Positions 1 through 10,905 of a stretch of 64,000 nt of DNA are shown here, in pieces. The notes under the pieces are model-generated. The model ran no database searches, was not told where the DNA came from, and worked only from the letters and a program-made list of their open reading frames with translations. Numbering within the stretch: the first letter of the stretch is position 1; every line of letters begins with the position of its first letter. Position numbers and translations under genes: made by a program. The DNA is from Streblospio benedicti (lineage: Eukaryota; Annelida; Polychaeta; Spionida; Spionidae), in contig CM032661.1 in NCBI GenBank assembly GCA_019095985.1, positions 26,188,437-26,252,436 of the forward strand, written 5' to 3'.

Positions 1-455
1 AACACCCTTATTTAGATTCACTTTCCGGCACGTTTCCTCGTGTCTTGTGCATTTCCGGTTTGCCACCCTCTCGTCTGCTCTGGCCTGAAATCAAACCCGG
101 AGTGGGAGCCCGGAATCACGTCATGTCTCTTCTTCCCATGGTACACTATTAGCGCCAATAAGTCAATGAGAGGATGCATAGTCTGCGTAACGATGGCTCT
201 CTTGTCTGTAGCATAACAATGGTCACGTGATCATAATAACAAATGGCCACACGAGGAAATGGAAATGAACACGGTATTTACTCACGCAACTAGGCTTCTA
301 AGATGACCGTCTATCACGGCGTCGATGACATGGTTAAATGCCAGGTAATAAATAACCTTAATTAAAAACAACAACAAAAGGCCATCATGCCGAAAACAGC
401 GATGACAGCTTAGATCATGGCAATGTACGACATAGGCGTCCTCGTCTTTGCTCAG

Positions 456-1602
456 GTACATCGCTGGTCGCGTGGACCGCGAGGACGAGGTGGTGATCGT
501 GGCCGAGGACGTCACGTGTCCGCGGCGCCGGGCGGAGCTCGCCGTCACTGTCGTCTCCCGCCCGTGCCCGTGTGGAGCCGCAGGCGTGTGTCTGCCGCGC
601 TCACTGCCAGGGGCGGGACTCTACAGGTCAGCTACTGCTTGCAATTCTTTCAAACGACCTTGTACTGCATCATGATTATAGAATGCGTTTTAATCTTTTT
701 AGATAGAATTTGATATCTACGTCATACACGAATGTGAGAATGTGAGAGCTTTTTAATAGCTTAATAATATAGAAGTGACCTTATGCGAGCTATGATGACG
801 TTCTTTAAAAAAATATAGATTCATATATACTTGATACCGAGTATGTAGTATGTGAATTGGTGGAGTCTTACCAATGATCGTGTGTATATTTGATTGATTG
901 TACTGACTACTAAGGCAGTTTGGCAGTTGTAGACTTTGTGGCCCTTGCTTCTTACCCGATTGATATTGCATTGGGTATCGCAAGCACGTGTAGCTAACAA
1001 AGAATGTATTATATGTTATACGCTACCTACTGAATCTACATATCCTGTACCATCCTCAGCCGGACCCTCGGCCCCGGTCTAAGTTCATGGCCGTTATTGA
1101 TATTGTATTCAGTCACCTATACCTTTAATTATCGGTGTGTCGTGAGATAATTTGTATAGTCATTGACGTTGTAAGTGGTCAGTGTACACACCATGTTGAT
1201 AATGGTCTTGGACATACTACTTTTGTATTCAAATCAATTAATTTTTGATGTTGCTGAGTTACAGTAAAGGCACATAAATAGATAACACATTGGTATTTCA
1301 ACTTATCCTGGCGGGTAGCTCTATTTCATAGACCTCTGACGCATTTGAGACAATATGCATTCAATTATTCACGCAGTGTTGACTGTTCTGAAATAATAGG
1401 ATCTTTCAAATAAACGTGCGCTGCACAGCGTCTGAAAAAAAATCTCCCAGGGCTTTATGCCAAAATAAGATGGTATACATGTATATATATGGTGTGTGGA
1501 AAATCATAAACTATTTTGCTACATGTTTATCGTTTCAGGTGCGAGTGCCGTACACTGGCGGGAGATCTCATACCGTGTGTGCACGACAATGTCTCTGTGT
1601 GA
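456..1602 (+). CDS. 3' terminal exons of an unidentified Cys-rich gene (partial)
   Basis: Two exons can be joined in phase: 456-626 (acceptor CAG before it, donor GTCAGC after it) and 1539-1602 (acceptor TTTCAG). Both ends of the first exon are phase 2 and the join restores Arg. The peptide reads YIAGRVDREDEVVIVAED, then a Cys-rich stretch with PCPCGAAGVC, then RCECRTLAGDLIPC and a stop at 1600-1602. The Cys-X-Cys pairs and short C terminus suggest a disulfide-rich secreted domain; a netrin-like (NTR) or cystine-knot fold is possible but I do not recognise the family. Upstream exons lie outside the window. The acceptor exon also has a longer open frame ending at 1646, but that frame does not match the phase of the upstream exon. 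The first exon is much more GC-rich than its flanks, as in the other genes here. Confidence 0.45.
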
Positions 1603-1646
1603 ACACTGCCACAATAGTCTCCAGGCCTAGAGTAGATGAGCAGTAA

Positions 1647-3064
1647 CATAATGATGGTGCATCCAATGGCTAGAGTTTGGGGAGGGCGTGAGGGGTTGCT
1701 GTAGCAAATATTTGAGATTGAAACGTGTGACTTTGATATTATTGAGCCTAGTCAGTGATTAATCTAGATGCGAGTCCCGAATCCAGAACTCTTCATTTGC
1801 GAATAGGATGTACAGCATTGAAATTGTGTAGCTCACGGGACCCATAAACTATTCATAGTTTGTTATGATTACTTATGTTGTTATGCATGCCAGGAATCAT
1901 TGTATTGGCACCAGGATTCATTGCTTCAAAACATGCTAGTACACAGGGACTCATTGTTGCCAATTTTTAGATTAATCAATGTCTACGTAATAATAAGAAT
2001 ATATATATTTTGCTTTTATTTTACGCAATACATAATTTTTAATCCAATTGTTCTAAGGCCATAGGCTTCAGTCATTGTCAGCAAATCTGTAATTTGAGTT
2101 TATATTTGAGCTATATATGTACATCGAAGTGTCTTTTTAGATTTAAAGTTGTCGCGATTAATTTGTACATATACTATGTATGTGTAATGCGCCACATAGA
2201 ACTACCAATTATTTTTTCCTCTATGATTGTTAGATGTTTCAAAGGGAATTTGTGATTTATAACACGTTGCGTAGGGAAGATGCTTACATGTAAGTTATGT
2301 ACAATGTATATGCACCATGCAGAAATAAATGCATGCATGCTACATTATAATCTGTTCTAGGAAAGTTGAGGATTATTCCTTTTCTGGCGCAAAGATATCT
2401 GCAATAAACGTTTGACATTTTTATTTCAAAATGAAAGAGTTGTTAAATTTTCAGCGAAAGAAAGGTCCAGAGTCCTGACAGATTTCATTCAGTATGTTAA
2501 ATAAACTTGTGTGCTTCCTTATTGAACATGCTTTTTATTGTGAAAGTAATTTAATTAGAATATGTTCGGATCACATTTATTTTGTAAATTTGATATTGTA
2601 AATGTTCTAGTCTAAAACCATCAAGCTGAACATTTTAGTATAAGTCAAATGTGATCTAACAATTTTATTTTATATGTGTATACATCAGAATAATAAAAAA
2701 ATACTATGTAAATAAGATATTAAAAACAAATACAGGTATATTCTCTTTTAGTTTAAGTGGCTTAAGTCAATGCTGTGATATAAACCTATTGAATGAAGGG
2801 TGCTCAGAACTAGTTAGAATTAAAGCCGTAATTACTAACCTACAATTGGAGTTATATCTACATAAACAGTGAGAGCAGCCACAACAGAGTCTGGTAGATC
2901 GAGGGTACTTACTCATAGGCAACGTTTAGCGTGACAAGCGTACATAATTATTCTTTAAACGTACAGATACACAGAAACGTGTCATTGTTTAGATCACGTG
3001 AAGCGCTTGTAACGTTGAGCTCGGCACGTTGAACGTTTTTCATCGGCCATAGCTCGGCTAGACC
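1647..3064. other. AT-rich intergenic stretch, no gene seen
   Basis: No credible exon on either strand. The first few hundred bases probably hold the 3' UTR of the upstream gene, and AATAAA-type signals recur (for example near 2323 and 2402). The last ~100 bases before 3065 are less AT-rich and should include the 5' UTR of the next gene; an in-frame stop lies directly upstream of its ATG. Confidence 0.5.
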
Positions 3065-6000
3065 ATGCTATGCTGCGGGCCCAGGTCTCTGGCACTTGCT
3101 AATGTTCAGACCACAGGCATGCCGTCTGAATCCATTGGAAACAAGGGGCCACTGTTCCACAAACCAGAGCTCAACAAATTTGACAAGGACCTGAGTATGC
3201 AGCCTGTAAGATCGACGTTTTATTCCAAGTTATTTGCCCTTTTCTGGCTAGAGCTTCTGTTCTGTCATGTAGTCCTGCACAGTAGAGCTGCAGTTGCAAT
3301 TTGTCACAAAAAACAAACAAATAAAAACAAACAAACAAGAACATGGGAGTGAGAGAAAAAAGTTAATTGGAATACTTAAGTGAGAAAAATACCATACTAC
3401 CTGATTTTATAATCAACTAATTATACTATCCAGGCGCCGCCAGCTGGTGACACCCCAAAAGAGGCTGTGGTGGTCAAATGCGAGCCGGAGATTGCTGTGG
3501 TCAGTTAATAACATTCATAGGATGCCCCCGAATATAAGCTAGCTGTGGATAGCATGTTGGCCTCTATGTGCACACGCACCTAAAGTTAATTTGTAATGAT
3601 TTCAAAGGATGTTTTTGTAACCATTCACGTATTAAATTCTCCATATAATGTACCTTGGGAATCCTTCCAAATATTCATATGATGTTAGAAAATGTATTTA
3701 CTGTAAGATCTGTAAACCACTAATACCCCCCCCCCCACACACACACAAACAGATAAATAATTACATAAATATAGAGTTAAAAATATGAATGTTCTTTTCA
3801 TATAGTGTTAATATCACAATATACATTTTTCTGCGATAAAAAATCGCCCAACTACACACAAGATAGCAACCCAATTCGGTTAGATGCTTTAAATCACATT
3901 TCACAAATTAAGATATATCCCGGTACATTTTTTGTATATTGAAACAAATATAGACAATTAATTTGTAAAACTATCATTTAAGACGTATAATAGCCCTAAC
4001 TGCCCGAATGCTGCTGATGGACCACCGTTGTCCGTGGCCCCGTTGGTGGCGATTGCCCCGGTGACGGCGGAGATGGCAGGAGCAGCGGAGGCGGTTGCGG
4101 CGCCGTCACCTGCCCCTGAGCCATCGACAGCATCGTCACCTGCAACGGCAACAACAACGACACAGACAGCAGAAGATCTCTCGGGCGCCTATCCTGACTA
4201 TCTCGCTGAAGAAAAAGACCCACTCGACCAGGTACCATTGTAAATTTCTCCCTTAATGATCTATTATGGTTGTTGTCATCATTCTTTCTCACTATCGATG
4301 TCATCTCATCATCATTGTTGTTGTTTTTTGTTGATGTCTTCATCGCAGTCGTCTTTGTTATTGTGCACAATTTTTACATAGCTTTTGTTTGCAATCGAAA
4401 TTTAGTATTGTGTATAAATAATTCTAAACCCGCTTTTCCATCTCAATATAGATATTATAAGTTTATTGGGTTAAGGTATATATAGTGTTTCCTAGAAGTG
4501 CATGACTATTAATTGATTGACAACAACATGTACATGTACCAGTGGATAAAACAAAGATAATTCTATGCACTTGATAGACTACCGTGCTGTGGTTTTGATT
4601 GGACATAAAAGCAGTGAGCATATAACTGCCTTCACCTTGAACCAATCAAACAGAATGTTACATGTAGATTGTAATCTTCGCATTATGTTAGCAGGTTCTA
4701 GACAAGACCAAACGGCGCAAGCGTACGCTGAATGAGCTGTGGGTGGCACACATGACTAGAAAGCAGAAACTCCCGGTTGCTTATGTTGAGGGTAAGACAC
4801 ACCATTCATTTTGTGAATTTCTTTTTATGCCTGTTCACACAGTCCCCATAGGTCACACCCATCCCGCATGTTTTATTAGAAAATAATAGCATCCAAACAA
4901 GTACCAAATAATATTAATACCGTGCAAATAATTGCTTCCACGTTGCCAAGTCAGTCTAACCATGAGCAATGTGTTTATCTTACGAAAATATAAGTAAGCA
5001 GCTTTATTTTGATACCTCAAAAACTATTGTTGGCTCATTAAATAACCCGTACACGTGTACGTCCAGCGAACATTTACATACGTCAAACGACTAACGCCAA
5101 ACGTTCATATATAGACGTAATGAAACGCCATACATGCAAAGTTGCATTTATGCAACACGACACAAAGCGTTTCATGATTTGTATTGTTCTTATAGTTTGT
5201 TATTCATATTTCAAATCATAGGGAGCAAACTAAAAGAACAATATAAATCATGTACAGCTTCACATCATGTAGCAGGGCAGGCATAACGCCAAACACATGG
5301 ACACCCATTAATTACGCGTGGTGGGGAGAATGTAAAGCTGACTATAATCAATTGATACATTCAACTTATCTATCTCCACCCTTCTGTTTAAAAGAGCAAC
5401 CAGGAAACGAGCCTCGTGACGACCCGCCGATGAACGGAGGTAGTGCTTACAACGATCCCGGCAGCAAATTCAGATTCAGGTAGGATTTGTGGTCAGGCAG
5501 TGTTATTGTTGTGCTTTTGGTATGATGTGCATTGTATTGTTTTACTTTTACTGGAACTGGTTCTACAGTTGCAGTGTAGAAGCAGGCTTAAAAACATTCG
5601 TTATCGAGTATGCTAAAACGAAAGAGACTGGTCTGATATGACTATGAATTCATGGAACTTAGAAGGAATACATGCATGGTCATCGTAATGAAACACTTTT
5701 GCCTCATCGACTTGAGCGGCCAAAGAGTAATGAAAGTATATAAGACGTATTATTCATTCTTGTTCTTCGACCACAGTCATCATGTCATGGCATTGTCTTC
5801 CTGTAATCCACTCTTGGACATTTGAACGAAACATTTGTATAATTTCATTCAGGCAATATATGCGTCCTGTGATGTATACCTAGTTCAAATGCTGCAGTTT
5901 CTCTGGCGGCATAATGAAGGCACATTTTGCAAGTATCCAACAACTGTCCACCAGCAGCATTCTAGAAGAGCTTGGATGAGAATACCTTGGCGTCATATCC

Positions 6001-8228
6001 TATCAGAAATCATATCAAAATCATACTTCAACATATATTTGAGAGAAAACTTAACATTTGCTATACAAATACACTGTAGCCAAACAATTATTGTATTCTC
6101 ATATTTCAGGAAAACACGATACAAGAAACTTAAGAAGCCATCGAGTGATGTCTCTCCACAAATTCCAGTGAAGAAACGGTTAACCAAAACCTCTGCTCCA
6201 AAATCTTCTAATGCACAGGCCAATCTGAAATCATCAAATAAAAACACAAGTATGGCTAAAGCTGCAGCCAATGCCTCTACGCCCAAAGTTGCAGCACAGT
6301 CATCTACGCCCAAAGTTTCAGCACAGTCATCTACGCCCAAAGTTGCAGCACAGTCATCTACGCCCAAAGTTCCAGCCCAGGCAGCTATGGGCAAAACCCA
6401 GGCCCAAGCGACAACTTCAACAAAGTCAAATACACGAGGACGACGTTCTGCAAAAGCAAATTTCCCATCAAGGAACATACCTAGCATTAGCTGTTCTCTG
6501 TTAAGAGACTTGATAGACGGTGATGGTAAACAACAAACTCAGAGTCAAACAACAGTGACTAATCATAAAAACATGCGGGGAAGAAAGGGAAGAACAAACA
6601 CTAAGGCAATCATAAAAACAACAAGTACAATGTTGGCAAAAAATCATTCCAATGATACGAAAGAAATACAGAGTGATATTACCATGGCTGTCAATAATGA
6701 TGAAGTACAACAATCTACCAACGGTAGTTTGGGGTCCAATTCAAAAATTGAAAACATTGCAAACGATGACAATATCGTGTCAGAAGAGATAATGTGTACT
6801 AAAAGTATGCCTGAAACAGTAGCAGAGAGCAGTAAGGGTACTGAGGAGAAATCGGAATTAGTGGATGTTATTGTGGGGCTAAATGATGTTAACAGTGAAT
6901 CAACAGACGTTTGCGCCACTTCAAAAGATGTAGCTAACGAGACAGACAAGGTTACATCTGGGTCAAATAACGAAACAAGTGGTTCAACTCAAGATGCTTG
7001 CGATGTGGCAGAAGTTAGAAGTGGGCCACATGATGATACCAATGATTCCACTCGTGATGCTTCAAAGGTCTCTGAAGTTACCACCGGGTCAAATGACGGT
7101 AGCAGCTATTCCATTCAAGATGCTTCAGCGGCACCAGCAGTTACAACTGGCGTAATAGATGATGGTTCAGTGGCGCAAACTGCTATTGTGGTGGAGGGTG
7201 AGAACAACGCTTCTCCAGAGGTTAAAGCAATGTCTTGCAAAACCAGCATAGTGTCAAAAACTAGTAAAATACCGAGTAAAACAAGTGTGAATTTAAAGAC
7301 AGAAAGTAAGTCAGCAAGCAAAACAAGCATACTTTTAAAAGAAAAAACGAATAAGAAAGCTTCTGCAAGCCACACAAGCGAAATGGTACATTTAAAAAGG
7401 GTGAGAAGTACTGAAGACAAGGATAAAAACACATCAAGTGAACCTTCTTTAAATTCAAAAGATACTAGTCCCATAACTGTTAAAAACACATCTAAAATCA
7501 ATAAACATAGTCATGAGATGACAAAAGCTAAGATCGTGAGAAAAACTCCCTCACCCACAAAAAAAGAAAATTCCCATGAAGTTATGAACAAATCATCAAG
7601 CAAGGGCAAACTAGTCACTGTAGAGAAAAAGTCCTCAACAAGTAGTGCAACCAAATCGATTATTAATGCAACATTACAAAAAGATAGTATGCAGGGTAAA
7701 ACCACCTACTTAAGGAAAATTGCATCTAAAAACAAGCCTTCAGCAAATGACCACGCGTTGTCTGACACTTCTACAAAAGTATCAAAGTCTGCAAAACAGT
7801 CAATAGAAAACATTGCTGATTGTGCAAATTCAAAGGACACACAAAATGTAAAGAATGAGAACCGCAAAAAAGTGACCATTAAAAAGAAACTTTGTAAGAA
7901 AGTGAAGAACAATAAGAAAGAGGTAGATCAGACATCAACAAATTTAAGGTCTGACATCCAGACAGATGTGTCAGATGAAGCCTCAAGTAAAAAGAAGACT
8001 AGAAAATCAGCTATCAAAACTCGTATTGACAAAAATCCAAATGAATTGAACCAGAAAGTGCACACAAATGACAAAGTAATGCATGTAGATAACAAAGTAA
8101 GTCTTAGTTCTTTAAAAGATGAAGAGAAAAATACAAACAACAATGAGTGTGATGAGACACAAACCAAAACAGAAAAAGTGGCAGTGATAAAAAACCACCG
8201 TGCTGTTCTCGTGGAAGAGTCTTCGTAA
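3065..8228 (+). CDS. Predicted nuclear, disordered Ser/Thr/Lys-rich protein, 915 aa, six exons
   Basis: Exons 3065-3205, 3434-3499, 3983-4231, 4695-4791, 5404-5479 and 6110-8228 join with matching phases (0,0,0,1,2) and GT-AG borders to give 915 codons plus stop. The ATG has a good context (GACC before it) and an in-frame TAG two codons upstream. Residues 61-64 (V-K-C-E) match the psi-K-x-E sumoylation consensus. Residues 70-152 are Ala/Pro/Thr-rich. A basic cluster KTKRRKR at about 156-162 and KTRYKKLKK at about 211-219 look like nuclear localisation signals. The last exon codes ~700 residues of low-complexity Ser/Thr/Lys/Asn sequence with few Cys, a 9-residue tandem repeat (266-301) and a looser ~23-residue repeat (about 489-553). 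No enzymatic domain is visible. A chromatin or transcription scaffold is my inference from composition only; I do not recognise the family. The open frame upstream of 6110 in the last exon is intronic. Confidence 0.72.
5173..5252. repeat. Imperfect inverted repeat (hairpin) in intron 4
   Basis: Left arm 5173-5199 starts CATGATTTGTATTGTTCT; right arm 5226-5252 ends AGAACAATATAAATCATG. About 27 bases pair with a few mismatches around a ~26-base loop. It sits in the intron between exons 4 and 5 of the 915-aa gene. It may be a small MITE remnant or a structured intronic RNA. Confidence 0.6.
6276..6383 (+). repeat. In-frame 27-bp tandem repeat, four units
   Basis: Four copies of a 27-base unit beginning TCTACGCCCAAAGTTGCAGC, nearly identical, coding STPKVAAQS-type nonapeptides inside the large exon. 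The near identity points to recent unit turnover; copy number is probably variable between individuals. Confidence 0.85.
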
Positions 8229-9987
8229 GGACATTGTGTTTAATGCACGTGTTACAGTATATATTGGTGTTGATTATCATACATGATAATTTATTACACT
8301 CTGAATTTTCCAAATCTTAGCAAAAGAAGTTTGAATTCAAGCTTCTTAAGGACTTATTCTTTTTATTGGTGCTTATTAACTGAATTAAAATGGGTAAAGT
8401 GCTTAGCAATATTATATGAGGTCATATTTGTTAGTTTCCTTGTTGCTGCTCATTTTGTTCTAACAATATCTGTGTTAAGTACCTGGTAGTTGGGGTAATA
8501 TGCATTGGCGCTAGGTCTAAGCTATTTACAAAGTGGATCATGTGAAAATTGTATTTGTAAACCTCCTTCAAATGTAGTAATATTTTGGAATTAATTGGTA
8601 TTATTGTTAAAACTCGGATATATTTTATTGTATTAATAGCAACGTTGAATGATCCCATTAAATCCGTTTATCTATATAATATTCGTTCGTCTATATATAC
8701 ATACACTACTGGTTTAAACTTTTGTTAATAGTTTGATCTATGTTAACTGAAATTGAATATCTCTCTTTACTTTCCAAATTTTGATAATATTGATATTTGT
8801 AAAAATATGTTATGGATTGATGACAGTGCTACTAACATAATGGTCATAAAATATAATGCTGTTTGGAGAAATCTATCACATAAAAGTAGGTAGCAATTCT
8901 TATCAAAGTCCATGGAAACATATCAAACCACCTTAAAACCCAAGTGACCATGACCGCCGGTCTAATATCTAATGGTAACTTTCAAATACATTAAGACTTG
9001 CCTTTCATTTGACGTTTCCCGTTGTCGAGCGTGAGCCTTGTTCAACCATGGTCTCTCTTGGTGATAACACGCAATCACAGGTTTGACCGTTTGAGACCAG
9101 TCTAGTGTCTTGTGTACATAAAATAGACATGCTAACAGAGACAATACAAAAGTATTGGACACAGACCTCCCAATTTCGGTCTAAATCTGTAACAACGTAA
9201 TTGATTAATCACATTCAAGAAATCACTACGCGCCGTGCCTTGCCGCGTGGTTTAAGTGTTTCAGCAGCCGCTAGCTAGAACATCTAGATAAACAACAAGT
9301 GCGTTCGTTGACCGAGTTCCCACAAAACTGGGTGAGGTTTACGTTCATCGTGCGCTGTGTCAAGGCACGGAGGCCATGTAGCAATTCACTAATTTATCTT
9401 TGTTACTTTCAGATTAGTCTAGTGGTTGGCTCGAATTCAATTGCAACCGCATTCAACGCAGCCCATTTGGTTTTCCTGAATTTTGTATTCAAAAGAGCAT
9501 TTAGCTTTACCAGACGAAATAGGTTTTAAAAGTTCCATTTGGATGCCATGAAGACACGGTTGAATACTGCATGTTCCATTCATAGTGATTTAAATGCAAG
9601 TGTAGCATCCTACCTCCAAAACGAGACCATTCAAAAGAGGACGTTATGTGATGCATTGTGTTTAATGAAATCAAACTAACTAGGGTGACGTATAGTGTCA
9701 TTGATCAAACCTTATCTTAGACCGATACACTAGCTTGACTAGCTTCGCCTGCATTTGAGTCGAGCTATTATGGTGATCCACGTCAGCGATTCTAGGCCGA
9801 TATATATTTTTTCCTTTCTTTTGACGTTGAAAAGTGGTTTTGTATCAATACTAAATGATGCTGTAAGCTTGAACGTGCATTTACAGCTGACGTTAATTGC
9901 TATATCGATTCGTCAACTGCTACTACATGGCTATGATAGGAATGAATGTGGTATAATAGTTATGAAAAAAGACAAAAGAAAACAACA

Positions 9988-10033
9988 ACAGCATCAACAG
10001 CATCAACAGGAGCATCAGCAGCATCAGCAGCAT

Positions 10034-10096
<63 letters not shown>

Positions 10097-10115
10097 AAGC
10101 AGTAGTAGTAGCAGC

Positions 10116-10158
<43 letters not shown>
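9988..10158. repeat. CAG/CTG trinucleotide microsatellite (about 170 bp)
   Basis: A run of CAG with interruptions (CATCAA and CATCAG at the left, then long CAG, with TAG and AAG interruptions). It opens poly-Gln, poly-Ser/Ala and antisense poly-Leu frames, but there are no splice sites, start context or flanking coding sequence, so I treat it as a non-coding microsatellite. Confidence 0.9.
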
Positions 10159-10779
10159 CATGTAGACTTTTGAACATTCACAATGAGCCAATGTGCAATA
10201 CTGATTATGGCATTCTTCTTGTCATGTTCATTGCCACTTTGACGGAATTTTATCCGACAAGTCTGGCACGCGGTTGTCAGACTCATTTGGTATCTATTAC
10301 TCAACATAAGTAAAGATGACGTCCCGGCAGATGTTGCATGTCTCTGAGATAGGGGCTCTGTCATAAGTTTACATGGCATTTTAGTTGAATTACAAGCTGT
10401 ACAAATTGAATTTTCTCAATGCGACTTCATAAACAGAACAAGGAAGTCGGTACAATATGAATGAGGTTAGATTACGCTGTTGTGTTTGTTTGTAGGTGTG
10501 TTAGTTTTACGAGTAGTAATGAATAATATTCTAAATCATGTATCCATCCCGTAGTTATTGAATTGATAACCAGTTTTATTCATGGAATGCAAAGTGACTG
10601 ACTTACAAATCGTTATAAATCAAATAAAAACCAAAATCGAAATCAATATACAAATACTCATTACCATAGCACCGTCGTTTACTTTGTACAGTGTATGTAG
10701 ATGTAGGCCAATGTTTAGCATTAATTGAAGTAAACTCGACATCTGAACACACAGCTTTCTGAGAGAAGCGCCTTACGTC

Positions 10780-10905
10780 GCTGCACGGCCCGCAGGCATC
10801 GTCCGACGTGACCCGACGCGGCCGTCAACTGGCATTACGGCGTCCCGTGAAAACGGGCCCAGCCCGCGGCGGTGGCGGCGTCGGCTTCGATGGGTGTCCT
10901 TATTG
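10780..10905. other. Isolated GC-rich, CpG-rich patch
   Basis: About 125 bases with many CG dinucleotides (for example CGACGTGACCCGACGCGG) in an AT-rich background. No open frame with splice borders was found in it. It could be a CpG-rich regulatory element or promoter, or a remnant of a GC-rich exon of the type seen in the neighbouring genes. Confidence 0.4.

Noticed and set aside
5835-6109. Long open frame upstream of the large exon of the 915-aa gene, with an ATG at 5860 or so
   Set aside because: A clean TTTCAG acceptor at 6109 joins in phase with exon 5, and the sequence before it is AT-rich and intron-like.
5993-6487. 164-codon antisense frame over the tandem repeat
   Set aside because: Shadow of the real plus-strand coding sequence created by its codon bias and repeats.
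9923-10379. Poly-Gln, poly-Ala and poly-Leu open frames over the CAG repeat, on both strands
   Set aside because: They are produced by the microsatellite itself; no splice borders, start context or non-repeat coding sequence supports them.
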